A stretch of DNA of 64,000 bases from an uncultured Lachnospiraceae bacterium. Its GTDB lineage: Bacteria; Bacillota; Clostridia; Lachnospirales; Lachnospiraceae. Position numbers and translations under genes: made by a program. The notes beneath the pieces are model-generated. The model ran no database searches. It saw only the letters and a program-made list of their open reading frames with translations, and had not been told where the DNA came from. Shown here in pieces: positions 7,589 through 17,525 of the stretch. Each line of letters opens with the position of its first letter. The first letter of the stretch is position 1. The stretch lies in assembly GCA_947175055.1 (NCBI GenBank), contig CAMWLJ010000002.1, forward strand, positions 1 to 64,000. Direction: 5' to 3'.

Positions 7589-10478
7589 TGTCCCCGGTAA
7601 GTTCTACTCTGATCTCCACGGCCTTCTCTGCCTGCACAGCCTCTTTGACTGCATCGGTATCCAGAGGAAGTCGCACGTCTGTGTAGATGGGATGCCAGCT
7701 GGCTCTGCGCTGCTCTGCTTCCACCCTTGCCTTCTCATTCATCGGCGGCATTGCCGTCCGCTCATAGGAAGCCGTATCGCCCTCCCAGAAAGCCGCTTTG
7801 CGGCCGTCAACAAATACCGTGATACTGCCTTTCTCCTCACTCTTACAGTGCAAAAGCAGCGCTTGGGCACCTTGCTCCACTCTGCAGTCCCCATAGCACA
7901 ATACGCCCTTATCCGCCGGATCACTGACCGTCACTGCTTTAAACCCGAAATGCCCCTCTGTCAGCACGATATTCTCATAAGTATCATAATGATCCGCTGC
8001 CGTTCTGTGCCGCAGGCACCGCGTCCCTGTCTGTTGTCCGGGAAGTTCCACCTGCACCGTTAACACGGCTCCCTCACCGGAAGGCCCTGTAAAGACTGTA
8101 TAGCAGCCCTGTTCTACCATAAGCTGTCTGCTGATCACATCGTAGAAACGGAATTCCTCGATCGGGATCGTCAGCTCTGCTCTGCGGCTCTCTCCGGGAG
8201 CCAGCTCTTTAAGCCGTGTAAAGCCTAATAACTGCCGCAGCGGCTTCTTCACCCTGGAGGCAGGCGCCGTGCCATAGATCTGTACCACCTCGTCTCCGGT
8301 CCGCGATCCGGCATTCTTCACCTGCAGAGTGATATGCATATTGACACCATCCTTTACCGTGACTGCCAGATCCGAGTAGACAAACTGCGTGTAGCTTAAG
8401 CCATGGCCGAAGGGATAGAGCACATCCCCTTCAAAATACCGATAAGTCCGACCTTTGCCAATGATATCATAATCGTCGATATCAGGCAGCTGATGGTCAC
8501 CCTCATACCAGGTCAGGTTCAGATGTCCCGACGGATCATTAGCTCCGAACAACGTCTCCGCCATGGCGCATCCCATGTCCTGCGCACCGGTAGCACTCCA
8601 TAAGATAGCCGGCAGGTTCTCCTTGGCAAAGCGGATGGCATAAGGATAGTTGGAAAAAAGCACCAATACCACCTGTCTATTCACGGCACAGATCTCTTCC
8701 AACAGCTTTTCCTGCGCCGGCGGAAGTTCTATCGTATCGCGGTCTACTTCCTCCTTGGCATTGATCATGGAATTACAACCCAGCGCCAATACCACCGTCT
8801 TCTTACCGCCCGCCAGCTTAAGCGCTGCCTGCAGACCATCCTCTACGGTCTCCATAGCAAAGACAGTGCCCTCTCCCTCCTGTGTGGCCCAGAGGCTGCC
8901 ATCCTCACGTACTTCCACGGGCACATCGAAACGGTTCGTCAGGATCACGCTGCCGTCCTTTCTCGTCTCCACATGGAAAATCTCCATCACGAACCAGTCC
9001 ATGGCCGAATCCTTCTCCGCTGCGATCCGTCCCGGTGCCTCCTTACTGTCCGGTCCGCCATACAACCTGGAATTCATATACTTACCTGTCCGCACACTGC
9101 GGAAGGTATGGCTCCCGGAGCCCCAATCTTCCCGGACAAACACGTCCGGCTGATCGCTGATGCACAGTGTCCCGTCTTCTGCCACGGCGATGCCCTGCTC
9201 CCCATAACGGAACACGACTCTGTCCAGCCCGTCCGCATGAGCGATCCCGGCTCCCGTCACCTCTTTGATCCCGTCAAGCAACGTCTTTCTGAAAGGCGGT
9301 TCGCCGCCGTACCAGTCCTGATACCATACATCACCAAGCGGCCCGATCAGCGCCAGGTCGTCTGCCTGTTCTTTGGCAAGCGGCAGGAAGCTGTCTTCGT
9401 TCTTTAGAAGTACCACTGCCTCCCTGGATACCTGCCGGCACACTGCGCGGCTCTCTTCCGAATCCAGGTCCGCCTCCGTCACCCGGTCATATGGATTGCC
9501 GGGTTGTCCGTCATAGATGCCCAGACGCATCCTGGTACGGAATGCGCAGCGCAGCGCTCTGTCGATCTCTTCCTCCGTCAACAGCCCTAACTCCCAGGCT
9601 TCCTTCGCCGCCTGCTCCACCATCACCGGATTGTCGGACATGGTGTCCACGCCCGCCTTCACCGCAGCAGCAACCGTCTCCGCATCGGTGCCGAAGGTAT
9701 GATGCAGCAGCGCGACAAGCGCCGTAGCGCCGCCGTCACTCACCGCATGTTGTAAGCCGTACTCATCCTTAAGGATCTTCTGCACCTCGTCATTGAGCAT
9801 ACCCGGTGTCCCGTTGATCTTATTGTAGGCAGTCATGATCGCTTCCGCGCCGCCTTTCTCGATGGCCCGGCGGAAAGGTTCCAGATACAGCTCATACTTG
9901 TTCCTCGGATCGATGGACACATTTTTCCAGCCTCGTCCCACTTCCGTATTATTACCGTAAAAATGTTTCAAGGTTGCTGCCACACGCAGATAACGGCTGT
10001 TATCTCCCTGCATTCCCTGTACATAGGCGGAGGCCATCTCCCCGGTGAGAACCGGATCTTCCCCGTAGCCTTCTTCCGTCCTTCCCCATCTGGGATCCCG
10101 CTCCAGATCCACCGTAGGTGCCCAGCGGCTCAATCCACGGTCAGGGTGTCTGTGATAGATGACTCTCGCCTCGGTGCCGGTCACCGTCCCTGCCTTGCGG
10201 ATCAGTTCCGGATCCCAGGTAGCACTCATGCCGATCGGCTGTACGAAGGAAGTCGTGGGTTCCGGTCCGCCCAACGTGTTCTGGTCATTCCTGGCCTCCA
10301 CTCCGTGAGCCGCCTCACCGCCAAAGGACATGCCAGGAATCCCCAGCCGCTCAATGGGACGCATCCCTGAAGAAAGGCAGCTGCACTTCTCCTCGATCGT
10401 CATCTCGGACAGCAGCCAGTCGATCCTTTTATCGATTGGCAGCGAACTATCCCAGAATGGTGTGTGTTTCTTTTCCAT
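7527..10478 (-). CDS. Glycoside hydrolase family 3 enzyme, canonical domain order
   Basis: A 983-residue GH3 enzyme (beta-glucosidase or beta-xylosidase type). The N-terminal TIM barrel (about 15-330) carries the conserved KHF (171-173), the RDPRWGR region near 127-133 and the putative nucleophile D248 in VSDGG. The second alpha/beta domain is split by an insert (about 395-540) that resembles a lectin or PA14-like module. An FN3-like domain follows (about 690-790), and a C-terminal beta-sandwich (about 820-975) resembles CBM6. The SDGG nucleophile context in place of SDW and the long barrel loops recall xylosidase-like GH3 members. No signal peptide is visible, so it acts on imported oligosaccharides. 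AGGAGG precedes the ATG. It lies downstream of a solute-binding protein gene on the same strand. Confidence 0.9.
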   Translation of the reverse strand: MEKKHTPFWDSSLPIDKRIDWLLSEMTIEEKCSCLSSGMRPIERLGIPGMSFGGEAAHGVEARNDQNTLGGPEPTTSFVQPIGMSATWDPELIRKAGTVTGTEARVIYHRHPDRGLSRWAPTVDLERDPRWGRTEEGYGEDPVLTGEMASAYVQGMQGDNSRYLRVAATLKHFYGNNTEVGRGWKNVSIDPRNKYELYLEPFRRAIEKGGAEAIMTAYNKINGTPGMLNDEVQKILKDEYGLQHAVSDGGATALVALLHHTFGTDAETVAAAVKAGVDTMSDNPVMVEQAAKEAWELGLLTEEEIDRALRCAFRTRMRLGIYDGQPGNPYDRVTEADLDSEESRAVCRQVSREAVVLLKNEDSFLPLAKEQADDLALIGPLGDVWYQDWYGGEPPFRKTLLDGIKEVTGAGIAHADGLDRVVFRYGEQGIAVAEDGTLCISDQPDVFVREDWGSGSHTFRSVRTGKYMNSRLYGGPDSKEAPGRIAAEKDSAMDWFVMEIFHVETRKDGSVILTNRFDVPVEVREDGSLWATQEGEGTVFAMETVEDGLQAALKLAGGKKTVVLALGCNSMINAKEEVDRDTIELPPAQEKLLEEICAVNRQVVLVLFSNYPYAIRFAKENLPAILWSATGAQDMGCAMAETLFGANDPSGHLNLTWYEGDHQLPDIDDYDIIGKGRTYRYFEGDVLYPFGHGLSYTQFVYSDLAVTVKDGVNMHITLQVKNAGSRTGDEVVQIYGTAPASRVKKPLRQLLGFTRLKELAPGESRRAELTIPIEEFRFYDVISRQLMVEQGCYTVFTGPSGEGAVLTVQVELPGQQTGTRCLRHRTAADHYDTYENIVLTEGHFGFKAVTVSDPADKGVLCYGDCRVEQGAQALLLHCKSEEKGSITVFVDGRKAAFWEGDTASYERTAMPPMNEKARVEAEQRRASWHPIYTDVRLPLDTDAVKEAVQAEKAVEIRVELTGDIKLCSLHMEYKADNSPAAHN

Positions 10479-10520
10479 CTACTTATCTCCTCCTGTTCTT
10501 TGATCATTTTATGCATTCAT

Positions 10521-10590
10521 TCCGAAGTGTCATAAATTCTAACTGAACCTTTTCAGGTTTGTTACACTAAATTGCTCATCAGAGAACTTA
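10521..10590 (-). repeat. Structured leader repeat, TCTGATGAGCAATTT family (copy A)
   Basis: On the minus strand this reads a hairpin around TCTGATGAG (arms CTAAGTTC/CAATTTAG, with one G-U and one mismatch), then a second small hairpin CTGAA-AAGG-TTCAG, then TTAGAATTT and ACTTCGGA. It matches the elements at 50341-50433 and 62909-62960 in order and sequence. All three lie just upstream of a minus-strand gene, here the GH3 gene. The remainder of the 10479-10786 gap is AT-rich with no credible gene. Confidence 0.65.
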
Positions 10591-10786
10591 GTCAACCTTT
10601 CACTATTGTACCTGCTCTCCATGCTGCAATGTACCATACAAATTGCACATCTTATCCCGGCTAAAATACAGCTGATCCGTCAGCATAAAGATAAATTTCT
10701 TCAGATTCGGAAAAAGACTGATATCTTACGGATACCAGCCCTTTCCCGATGTATATGCATGTTAAAGTGAAAAACGCATTGAAATC

Positions 10787-12517
10787 TTACTGCGGCAGTT
10801 TGGTTGCCAGGAATTCTGTCATCATATCGCTGGCTTCCTGCATACCGTTTGCTTCCAGATCGGCCAGCATCGCATCCCAGTTAGCATCGAAAGAATCCAC
10901 CGGATCTGTCACACATTTCACCAGACTCGGGAATACGATCTCATTCAGGATCGTTACGGCATTGTTGATCTCCTGCGGAACCCCATACGCCCACAAAGGT
11001 GAATACGGCGGCACCTCAAACTCATCAGGCTGCGGGAAGATATCCGTCAGCATCTCCACGCCCCACGCTTCACAAGCCGCTTTCTCAGCCTCATTATACT
11101 CTGAGATGGTAGACTGTTTGTTGGTAGGTGTGTAATAATCACCGTTGGCATCCTGTACGCCGTCACCGTAGATCGGGAATCCGGTATAGTTGCCGATACC
11201 TGTCGTCTTACTGTAATCAGGATCCGTCTTAGCCTTGGTGATCTCCTCCTCAGTACGATATCTCATACCGTTCTCATCCAGGAAATAGTGCTCGCCCTCG
11301 ATACCCCAGCGGTAAAGGATCGCACCTTCATCGGAGCAGAGATAATCCAGGAACTTGATCGCGCGCACCGGATCTTCACAGCTCTTGGTGATCCCGATTC
11401 CATACCCTACCTGCAGGCCCTGGTACATCAGACTAGGAGCTTTCTGATCGGCATACAGTGTCACGGGCAGGCCGCAGTAGGTTTTGTCCGCCTTACCTTC
11501 AGCCATCAACGCCATATGCGCCTGGTAATAATGCCAGAGGGAATCCGTGATCGCAACTACGCGGCCGCTGGCCAGCTTGGCGATGTAATCGTCATCTGTC
11601 TGCGTCGCAAAGTTCGGATCCAGAATGCCTTCATCATACATACGGCTCAGCCATCTGAAATATTCTCTCTCATTCTCACTCTTCTGCTTAAAGATACAGT
11701 TATAATCTTCATCTACCAGCCAAACGCCGTTGTCGGGTGCTGCATCCGCAATAAAGCCGGCCGGATTCGACAGAGTGATCAGCCAATGCCAGTCGGATGC
11801 ACTCATGGAGATACCGATGGTCTCCAGGCCGTCCTCCGTGGTGGGATGTGCCTCCAGATAGGCTTTGATCATCGCCTCATACTCTTCTATCGTCGTTGGA
11901 TACTTGTAATCATTCTCCGCCAAAACCGCATACTGAATCTGGCAGGTTCCGCCTGAGCTGAAATATCTGCCGCCCACGCCCGCGTAAGACAGCTGATAGA
12001 TACCAGGGTCGTCGGCACTCCATTTCAGTTTCTCGAACTCGTCGCCGTACATCTTCTTGATATTCGGGCCATACTGCTCGATCAGATCTGTCATATCGAT
12101 CAAGGCGCCCGCATCATAAAGATTCGCCGCAGCCGTCTTGGAATAGATCAGATCCGGATACTCATCATTTGCGATCATCAGCGCCACATCCTCAGCCGGA
12201 TCTCCGGTGCTGGATACAGGATAGCTGATCTCCAGCGTTACCCCGGTAGCCTCCGTGATCGCCGCCCCAACCGGCGTCTCACTCCAGTTGCCGTTCTTGC
12301 CGTCTGCATTGTAATACTCAAAGGTAACAGGCGGCAGATCTTCACCGTCGGCCTGCGCACCCTCACTCGCTTCCGCTCCTGTGCCGGAATCAGCCGACTC
12401 TTCCGTACCACCTGTACTTCCGGCATCCTCTGCTGCCCCGCCGCCTCCGCAGCCGGTGAGCGTACCGGCCAGCATCGCACTGACTGCCAGCAAAGCCAAG
12501 ATCTTCTTGTGTTTCAT
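10787..12517 (-). CDS. Extracellular solute-binding lipoprotein (LplA-like), paralog 1
   Basis: A 576-residue substrate-binding protein of a carbohydrate ABC importer. Residues 1-22 are a lipoprotein signal peptide with lipobox LTGC; C23 is the lipidation site. A low-complexity Gly/Ser/Glu linker (about 24-60) leads into the family 1 solute-binding fold, starting TFEYYNADGKNGNWSETPVG. It is closely similar along its length to the product of 13802-15517, so the two arose by duplication. The AAGGAGG site is strong. No permease or ATPase lies directly beside it; it may use the LplB/YtcP pair at 15588-17407. The ligand is unknown, probably an oligosaccharide given the GH3 neighbour. Confidence 0.9.
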   Translation of the reverse strand: MKHKKILALLAVSAMLAGTLTGCGGGGAAEDAGSTGGTEESADSGTGAEASEGAQADGEDLPPVTFEYYNADGKNGNWSETPVGAAITEATGVTLEISYPVSSTGDPAEDVALMIANDEYPDLIYSKTAAANLYDAGALIDMTDLIEQYGPNIKKMYGDEFEKLKWSADDPGIYQLSYAGVGGRYFSSGGTCQIQYAVLAENDYKYPTTIEEYEAMIKAYLEAHPTTEDGLETIGISMSASDWHWLITLSNPAGFIADAAPDNGVWLVDEDYNCIFKQKSENEREYFRWLSRMYDEGILDPNFATQTDDDYIAKLASGRVVAITDSLWHYYQAHMALMAEGKADKTYCGLPVTLYADQKAPSLMYQGLQVGYGIGITKSCEDPVRAIKFLDYLCSDEGAILYRWGIEGEHYFLDENGMRYRTEEEITKAKTDPDYSKTTGIGNYTGFPIYGDGVQDANGDYYTPTNKQSTISEYNEAEKAACEAWGVEMLTDIFPQPDEFEVPPYSPLWAYGVPQEINNAVTILNEIVFPSLVKCVTDPVDSFDANWDAMLADLEANGMQEASDMMTEFLATKLPQ

Positions 12518-12600
12518 GCTCCTTATCCTCCTTATTTGAATTCTTTCTTACGTTCTTAACCTCTATTCCGAAATATTCTACGCGGCAAAGCGACATAAAT

Positions 12601-12630
12601 ACTATACTATTCTTAATTTTAATATGAAAA
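12601..12630 (-). promoter_or_regulatory. Possible promoter of solute-binding protein gene 1
   Basis: On the minus strand, TTTTCA (12630-12625) and TATAGT (12606-12601) are separated by 18 bases. The -10 is five of six to consensus and the -35 is weak, as expected for an activator-dependent promoter. The AraC gene lies directly upstream. Confidence 0.35.
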
Positions 12631-12741
12631 TCCTCTCATATACCAGAGACAAATTAACCACTTTATAAGGATTTTTTGACCAATTACCTTACTGTTCACT
12701 GCTTTCTGCCTCTCAAAGCAACAGCACATGCCACCTCATCT

Positions 12742-13587
12742 CTATCTCCCGATCCATGTCTTACGGTATTTGCCCGGCGACTCCTTATATTGATTCTTAA
12801 AGGCCCTGATAAATGACTGTTCATCCGGGAATCCGTTGCAATGGGCAATCTCCACAATGGATCTGCCGGTACTGCGAAGCATCTGCTCCGCATGGATCAA
12901 ACGGTATCCGGTCAGATATTCTTTGAACGTCTGTCCGGTATAACGTTTAAAGAATCGGCAGAAATATTCCTTGGAAAAGTGGAATTTCTCCGCCAGTTCC
13001 CCTTGCCTTAGGGGCTGATCGTAATTCAAATGGATATAATCCAAAATGATCTTCTGCCGCTCCGAATCCTTCCAGTAATTGACATCCACACTGTCTCTTT
13101 CTATCGCACATTCCTCCAGCAGAACAGATAGGATCTGGCACACCAGCCCCAAGATCTGGACACTCACACTGACGTCTCTCTGCCCTTCATACAACTCCTC
13201 GATCTTGGCCAAATATGCCGCGATCTTCTCTTCCTCTTCTTTCCGTGGGTCTGTAAATGTGAGATTATCATAGTTCGGAATCACGCTATGCAGGAAATCA
13301 TGCTGGATCAATAGCGTGATCCCTGTATCAACATCATCCGGATTCTCAAACACGGGGGTCGCAGAGTGCACTTCCCCGCTGCTTGCGATGCAGATCCTGC
13401 CTTCCCCACGATCCTTTTCCTGTCCGCCCACATAAAACCGCACCCTTCCTTTTGACACAAGACTGATCTCCAAGTCGTCATGCCAGTGGGCATCGACCCC
13501 TGTGGCCCTCTCTTTTGTATGCTGAAACACCAGTATTGGCGCCGGATTGTTATATCGATGAATTTCCCGGAATGCTTCACTTTTCAT
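12742..13587 (-). CDS. AraC family regulator with cupin sensor domain
   Basis: A 281-residue regulator. Residues about 15-100 form a cupin-type sugar-sensing domain (the HWHDDLEISLV motif is typical). Residues about 180-281 hold two helix-turn-helix motifs of the AraC type, ending in the family signature FSKEYFCRFFKRYTGQTFK and SFIRAFKNQYKESPGKYR. I start it at ATG 13587, which has GAGGAAGAT upstream; the in-frame ATG at 13608 has no ribosome binding site. It lies between the two solute-binding protein genes on the same strand, so it probably activates the transporter and GH3 genes in response to a sugar. Confidence 0.88.
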   Translation of the reverse strand: MKSEAFREIHRYNNPAPILVFQHTKERATGVDAHWHDDLEISLVSKGRVRFYVGGQEKDRGEGRICIASSGEVHSATPVFENPDDVDTGITLLIQHDFLHSVIPNYDNLTFTDPRKEEEEKIAAYLAKIEELYEGQRDVSVSVQILGLVCQILSVLLEECAIERDSVDVNYWKDSERQKIILDYIHLNYDQPLRQGELAEKFHFSKEYFCRFFKRYTGQTFKEYLTGYRLIHAEQMLRSTGRSIVEIAHCNGFPDEQSFIRAFKNQYKESPGKYRKTWIGR

Positions 13588-13626
13588 AGATCCTGATCTT
13601 CCTCTCATGGAATAAGCTTTTACACC

Positions 13627-13662
13627 GGAAAAGGCTGATATCGGTTCAATATCAGCCTTTCC
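13627..13662 (-). terminator. Hairpin between solute-binding protein gene 2 and the AraC gene
   Basis: A 14-bp stem (GGAAAGGCTGATAT paired across a 7-nt loop, with one bulged A). It lies 140 bases past the stop of solute-binding protein 2 and 40 bases before the AraC gene. The U residues are within and just after the stem rather than a long tract, so it may terminate partly or protect the upstream transporter mRNA. Confidence 0.55.
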
Positions 13663-13801
13663 TTAAATGTATGCGTCTTTATTATAACAGCCTGTATATT
13701 ATGTCTTCAAGACCATACCATCCAACCCGACTTCCACGGGTGGAAATAATTTCTTAGATTTTGCAGTGTATGCAAAGTTTTGGGCTGCCCTGTTATGCTT
13801 C

Positions 13802-15517
13802 TTACTGTACCTTGGTCGCCAGGAACTCTGTCATCATCGCGTTGGTCTCTTCAAGGCCGTTCGCTTCCAGCTCAGCGATCATCGCATCCCAGTTAGCGTC
13901 AAAGGAGGACTCAGGCTCCGTTACACATTTAACAAGTGCCGGGAACGCGATCTCATCCAGGATGGATACATTGTTGCTCAGCTCCTGCGGGATTGCATAC
14001 GCCCACAGAGGAGAGTATACCGGTGTCTCAAATTCCTCGGGCTGCGGGAAGATATCTGTCAGCATCTCCACGCCCATTGCCTCGCAGGCTGCCTTCTCTA
14101 CTTCATTATACTCCGCGATCACGGATTCTTTACTGGTCGGTGTATAGTAATTGCCGGTCTCATCCTGCACGCCGTCACCATAGATCGGGAATCCTACATA
14201 GTTGCCGATACCTGTATTCTTGCCGTAGTCAGGATCTGACTTCGACTTCGCGATCTCTTCCTCGGTACGATATCTTATACCATTCTCATCTACCTGGTAA
14301 TGTTCCCCTTCGATACCCCATCTGTAAAGAACAGCGCCTTCATCGGAGCACAGGTAATCCAGGAACTTGATCGCACGCACGGGATCTTCACAGCTCTTGG
14401 TGATGGCAAGGCCATAGCCAACCTGCAGACCCTGATACATCAGTGTGGGAGCCTTATCGTTTGGATCCATAACAACCGGCAGACCACAGTATGTCTTATC
14501 CTGCTTGCCATCTGCATTCAAAGTTGCACATGCCTGCATATAATGCCAGTTTGCATCGGTGATCGCAATGACACGGCCGCTGGAAAGCTTCGCGATATAG
14601 TCATCGTCTGTCTGTGTCGCAAAGTTCTGATCCAGAACGCCTTCATCATACATACGGCTCAGCCATCTGAAATATTCCTTCTCGTCGTCGCTGGAATGCT
14701 TGTAAGTACAGTTATAATTCTCGTCGATCAGCCACTGTCCGTTATCCGGCGCCGCATCTGCGATAAAGCCTGCCGGATTGCCAAGGGTGATCATCCAGTG
14801 CCAGTCGGATGCGCTCATGGAGATACCGATGGTCTCCAGACCGTCCTCGGTGGTCGGATGCGCTGCCAGGTAGGATTTGATCATCTCTTCATACTCTGCC
14901 AGTGTCGTAGGATATTTATAGTCATTCTCTGCCAGTACCGCATACTGGATCTGGCAGGTTCCGCCTGTAGTAAGGATCTTACCCCGCACACCTGCATAGG
15001 ACAACTGATAGATACCCGGATCGTCAGCGCCCCATTTCAGCTTCTCAAACTCGTCTCCGTACATCTTCTTGATGTTCGGGCCGTACTGCTCGATCAGATC
15101 CGTCATGTCGATCAGCGCGCCCGCTTCGTAAAGGTTCGTTACGGATGCTTTGGAGTAGATCATATCCGGATAGTCGTCATTGGCGATCATCAATGCCACA
15201 TCTTCGCTGGCATCACCGGTGCTGGATACCGGATAGGTGATCTCCAGTGTCACGCCGGTAGCCTCCGTGATCGCCGCACCAACCGGCGTCTCACTCCAGT
15301 TACCGTTCTTACCGTCCGCATTGTAATACTCAAAGGTAATGGGCGAAGTGTCGTCTCCACTGTCTGCCTGTGCGCCGTCACCTTCTGCCGCTCCCTGGGA
15401 GTCTCCTGCGCTTCCCGCATCTCCGGATGCTGCGCCGTCACCGCCGCCACAGCCGGTCAGCGTACCTGCCAGCAATGCTCCCACTGCAAGCAGGGCTAAA
15501 ATCTTCTTCCTTTTCAT
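13802..15517 (-). CDS. Extracellular solute-binding lipoprotein (LplA-like), paralog 2
   Basis: A 571-residue lipoprotein with signal peptide and lipobox LTGC (C23). A Gly/Ala/Asp-rich linker leads into a family 1 solute-binding domain that starts with the same TFEYYNADGKNGNWSETPVG as paralog 1. It is the third gene of the LplB-YtcP-binding protein operon (70 bases after the YtcP-like permease), so it is the cognate binding protein of that importer. AAAGGAGG precedes the ATG. Import of a plant-derived oligosaccharide fits the surrounding glycosidases, but the ligand cannot be read from sequence. Confidence 0.92.
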   Translation of the reverse strand: MKRKKILALLAVGALLAGTLTGCGGGDGAASGDAGSAGDSQGAAEGDGAQADSGDDTSPITFEYYNADGKNGNWSETPVGAAITEATGVTLEITYPVSSTGDASEDVALMIANDDYPDMIYSKASVTNLYEAGALIDMTDLIEQYGPNIKKMYGDEFEKLKWGADDPGIYQLSYAGVRGKILTTGGTCQIQYAVLAENDYKYPTTLAEYEEMIKSYLAAHPTTEDGLETIGISMSASDWHWMITLGNPAGFIADAAPDNGQWLIDENYNCTYKHSSDDEKEYFRWLSRMYDEGVLDQNFATQTDDDYIAKLSSGRVIAITDANWHYMQACATLNADGKQDKTYCGLPVVMDPNDKAPTLMYQGLQVGYGLAITKSCEDPVRAIKFLDYLCSDEGAVLYRWGIEGEHYQVDENGIRYRTEEEIAKSKSDPDYGKNTGIGNYVGFPIYGDGVQDETGNYYTPTSKESVIAEYNEVEKAACEAMGVEMLTDIFPQPEEFETPVYSPLWAYAIPQELSNNVSILDEIAFPALVKCVTEPESSFDANWDAMIAELEANGLEETNAMMTEFLATKVQ

Positions 15518-15587
15518 GTTTAAGTCCTCCTTTTTTCTTTAATTGATCTATGTAAAACTTAATCAATTCATAATGAGTGGAACTGCA

Positions 15588-16454
15588 TCAGTCTTTCACA
15601 GAACCAAGTGTCATACCGCCTACAAAATACTTCTGCACGAAAGGATATACGATGATGATCGGCACCGTCGCCACTACCGTTACCGCCATACGGATCGCCA
15701 TAGGCGTTACCGCCTGTGTGGCATTGGTGGTGGTATGTGTATCCAGCTGCATCGTCGCCTGAGACATGATCTCGTACAGTTTATACTGCAGGGTGGGCAG
15801 CTTCTTCGCATACAGATAAGTATCCATGAAGGAATTCCACTGTCCTACCGCATAATACAGAGCGATGGTCGCAACAACCGGCGTACACAGCGGCATAACG
15901 ACCTTGTACCAGATCTGAAAGTCGTTGGCGCCGTCCAGCTTCGCCGCTTCCTGCAGGGCACCCGGCAGTCCGTCGATAAAGGAACGGACAAGGATCATAT
16001 TGTAAACCCAGATCAGACCCGGAATGATGTAAACCAGGAAGTTATCACCCAGATGCAGAGTACGAACGATCAGCAGGTATTCCGGGATCATACCGCCGCC
16101 TACATACATCGTGATGACGAAAAGCAGCGTGAAGAACCTGTGGAATACGAAATCCCGGCGACTTAAAGTATAAGCCAGCATCGCCGTGCAGATCACGCCC
16201 GCCAGTGTTCCGATCACGGTCTTGGCGATGGAGATAAACAACGGCTGTACGATTCCGCCTTCTTTAAATACATATTTGTAGTTTGCCAGCGTAAAATGAC
16301 GCGGAATGATAAAGTTAATATTCTTGATCGTATCCGTAGCGTCGTTCAAGGAGATCGCAAGCACATTCATAAACGGATACAACGTCACGACCAGGATGAT
16401 CGCAAAAAACAACAGAAGAAAATAGTCGAACCATGTTTTATGTAAATTTTTCAT
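15588..16454 (-). CDS. Carbohydrate ABC transporter permease (YtcP/LplC-like)
   Basis: A 288-residue inner-membrane permease with six predicted helices, starting with a membrane segment at about 12-34. The coupling loop EAAKLDGANDFQIWYKVVMP, near 188-207, is the EAA motif that contacts the ATPase. It belongs to the CUT1 permease subgroup that includes B. subtilis YtcP and LplC. It starts 14 bases after the LplB-like gene, and GAGGTGG precedes the ATG. No ATPase gene is present; these importers normally share the housekeeping ATPase MsmX/MsmK. Confidence 0.92.
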   Translation of the reverse strand: MKNLHKTWFDYFLLLFFAIILVVTLYPFMNVLAISLNDATDTIKNINFIIPRHFTLANYKYVFKEGGIVQPLFISIAKTVIGTLAGVICTAMLAYTLSRRDFVFHRFFTLLFVITMYVGGGMIPEYLLIVRTLHLGDNFLVYIIPGLIWVYNMILVRSFIDGLPGALQEAAKLDGANDFQIWYKVVMPLCTPVVATIALYYAVGQWNSFMDTYLYAKKLPTLQYKLYEIMSQATMQLDTHTTTNATQAVTPMAIRMAVTVVATVPIIIVYPFVQKYFVGGMTLGSVKD

Positions 16455-16468
16455 CTCGCCACCTCACT

Positions 16469-17407
16469 CTATACCAATTTGTCTTCGCCGACCAGACTGG
16501 CGATCTTATTCGCGATCATCAGAAGCGTAACGCCTACTACGGACTGGAATACGCCAAGCGCAGTACCAAGACCGTAATCGCTGCTCTTAATACCTCTTGT
16601 ATAGGAGAACCAGGAAAGAACCATCGTATGATCCTGTACCAGTGCATTACTGAGGAGCATCTGTCTCTCCATACCTACATTGAGCGCGCCGCCGATGCTC
16701 ATGATCAGCAGAACGATGATCGTCGGCCGGATACCCGGCAGAGTGATATGCCACATTCTCTGGAAGCGGTTCGCACCGTCGATCTGTGCCGCCTCATACA
16801 GGCCCGGATCGATACCTGCCATGGAAGACAGATAGATGATGGCATTCCATCCCATCTCTTTCCAGCAGTCAATAATGACAATGACCATCCAGATCAAAGG
16901 AGAATTGGTACTCATCAAATGCAGATTGGCACCAACCAGGGAATCGACAACGCCGCCGTCGTTGAAGATGTTCTTCGCGATGCTGGCGATGATAACCCAG
17001 GATACAAAGTGCGGCAGATAGGAAATGGTCTGCGTTACTTTCTTGAATTTCGTGAACATCAGCTCGTTAAGCAATACTGCAAAAAGGATCGCAACAATCG
17101 TACCTACAGCGATCTGTAAGATACTGATGCCAAGTGTGTTGATCATCGTCTGCTTGAACAGTCTGTCCTCGAAAGCCTTCGTGAAATTCGCAAAACCGGC
17201 AAATGGCCGTTCCCAGATCGGCAGCGCAAACGTCGCCGGCTTCACCTCCTGAAACGCCATCGTCCATCCCCAGAGCGGAATGTACTTGAAGATGATGATC
17301 CATATAACAAACGGCAGTGACATCATCAGCAAATACCTCTGTTTCCATATCAGAGCCAAGGAAATCTTCTCTTTCTTATTGGCCCCTCCCTTGCCTTTAG
17401 CAACCAT
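16469..17407 (-). CDS. Carbohydrate ABC transporter permease (LplB-like)
   Basis: A 312-residue permease, first gene of the importer operon. After a Lys-rich cytoplasmic start it has six predicted helices. The EAA loop EAAQIDGANRFQRMWHITLP is near residues 193-212. It pairs with the YtcP-like permease as the heterodimeric membrane channel. I start it at ATG 17407 because AGGGGG lies upstream; the 21 in-frame codons before it (from 17470) have no ribosome binding site. A promoter lies about 120 bases upstream, facing away from the divergent AraC gene. Confidence 0.9.
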   Translation of the reverse strand: MVAKGKGGANKKEKISLALIWKQRYLLMMSLPFVIWIIIFKYIPLWGWTMAFQEVKPATFALPIWERPFAGFANFTKAFEDRLFKQTMINTLGISILQIAVGTIVAILFAVLLNELMFTKFKKVTQTISYLPHFVSWVIIASIAKNIFNDGGVVDSLVGANLHLMSTNSPLIWMVIVIIDCWKEMGWNAIIYLSSMAGIDPGLYEAAQIDGANRFQRMWHITLPGIRPTIIVLLIMSIGGALNVGMERQMLLSNALVQDHTMVLSWFSYTRGIKSSDYGLGTALGVFQSVVGVTLLMIANKIASLVGEDKLV

Positions 17408-17525
17408 ACTCTTACCCCCTGAATCTTTATTCTTTTTTTGTAAGATTTTTACACATTTCCGTGTGCACACGAATAATTATAACAACAACTCAAACGTTTT
17501 ACAGTTGTATTACTTGTCTATTTCG

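Noticed and set aside
10521-10590. A phage or integron attachment site
   Set aside because: There is no integrase, tRNA gene or phage gene nearby, and the copies lie in gene leaders in a fixed orientation.
13722-13743. Hairpin CCAACCCG/CGGGTGG past solute-binding protein gene 2
   Set aside because: The stem needs a bulge to pair and has no U tract; the structure at 13627-13662 is far stronger.
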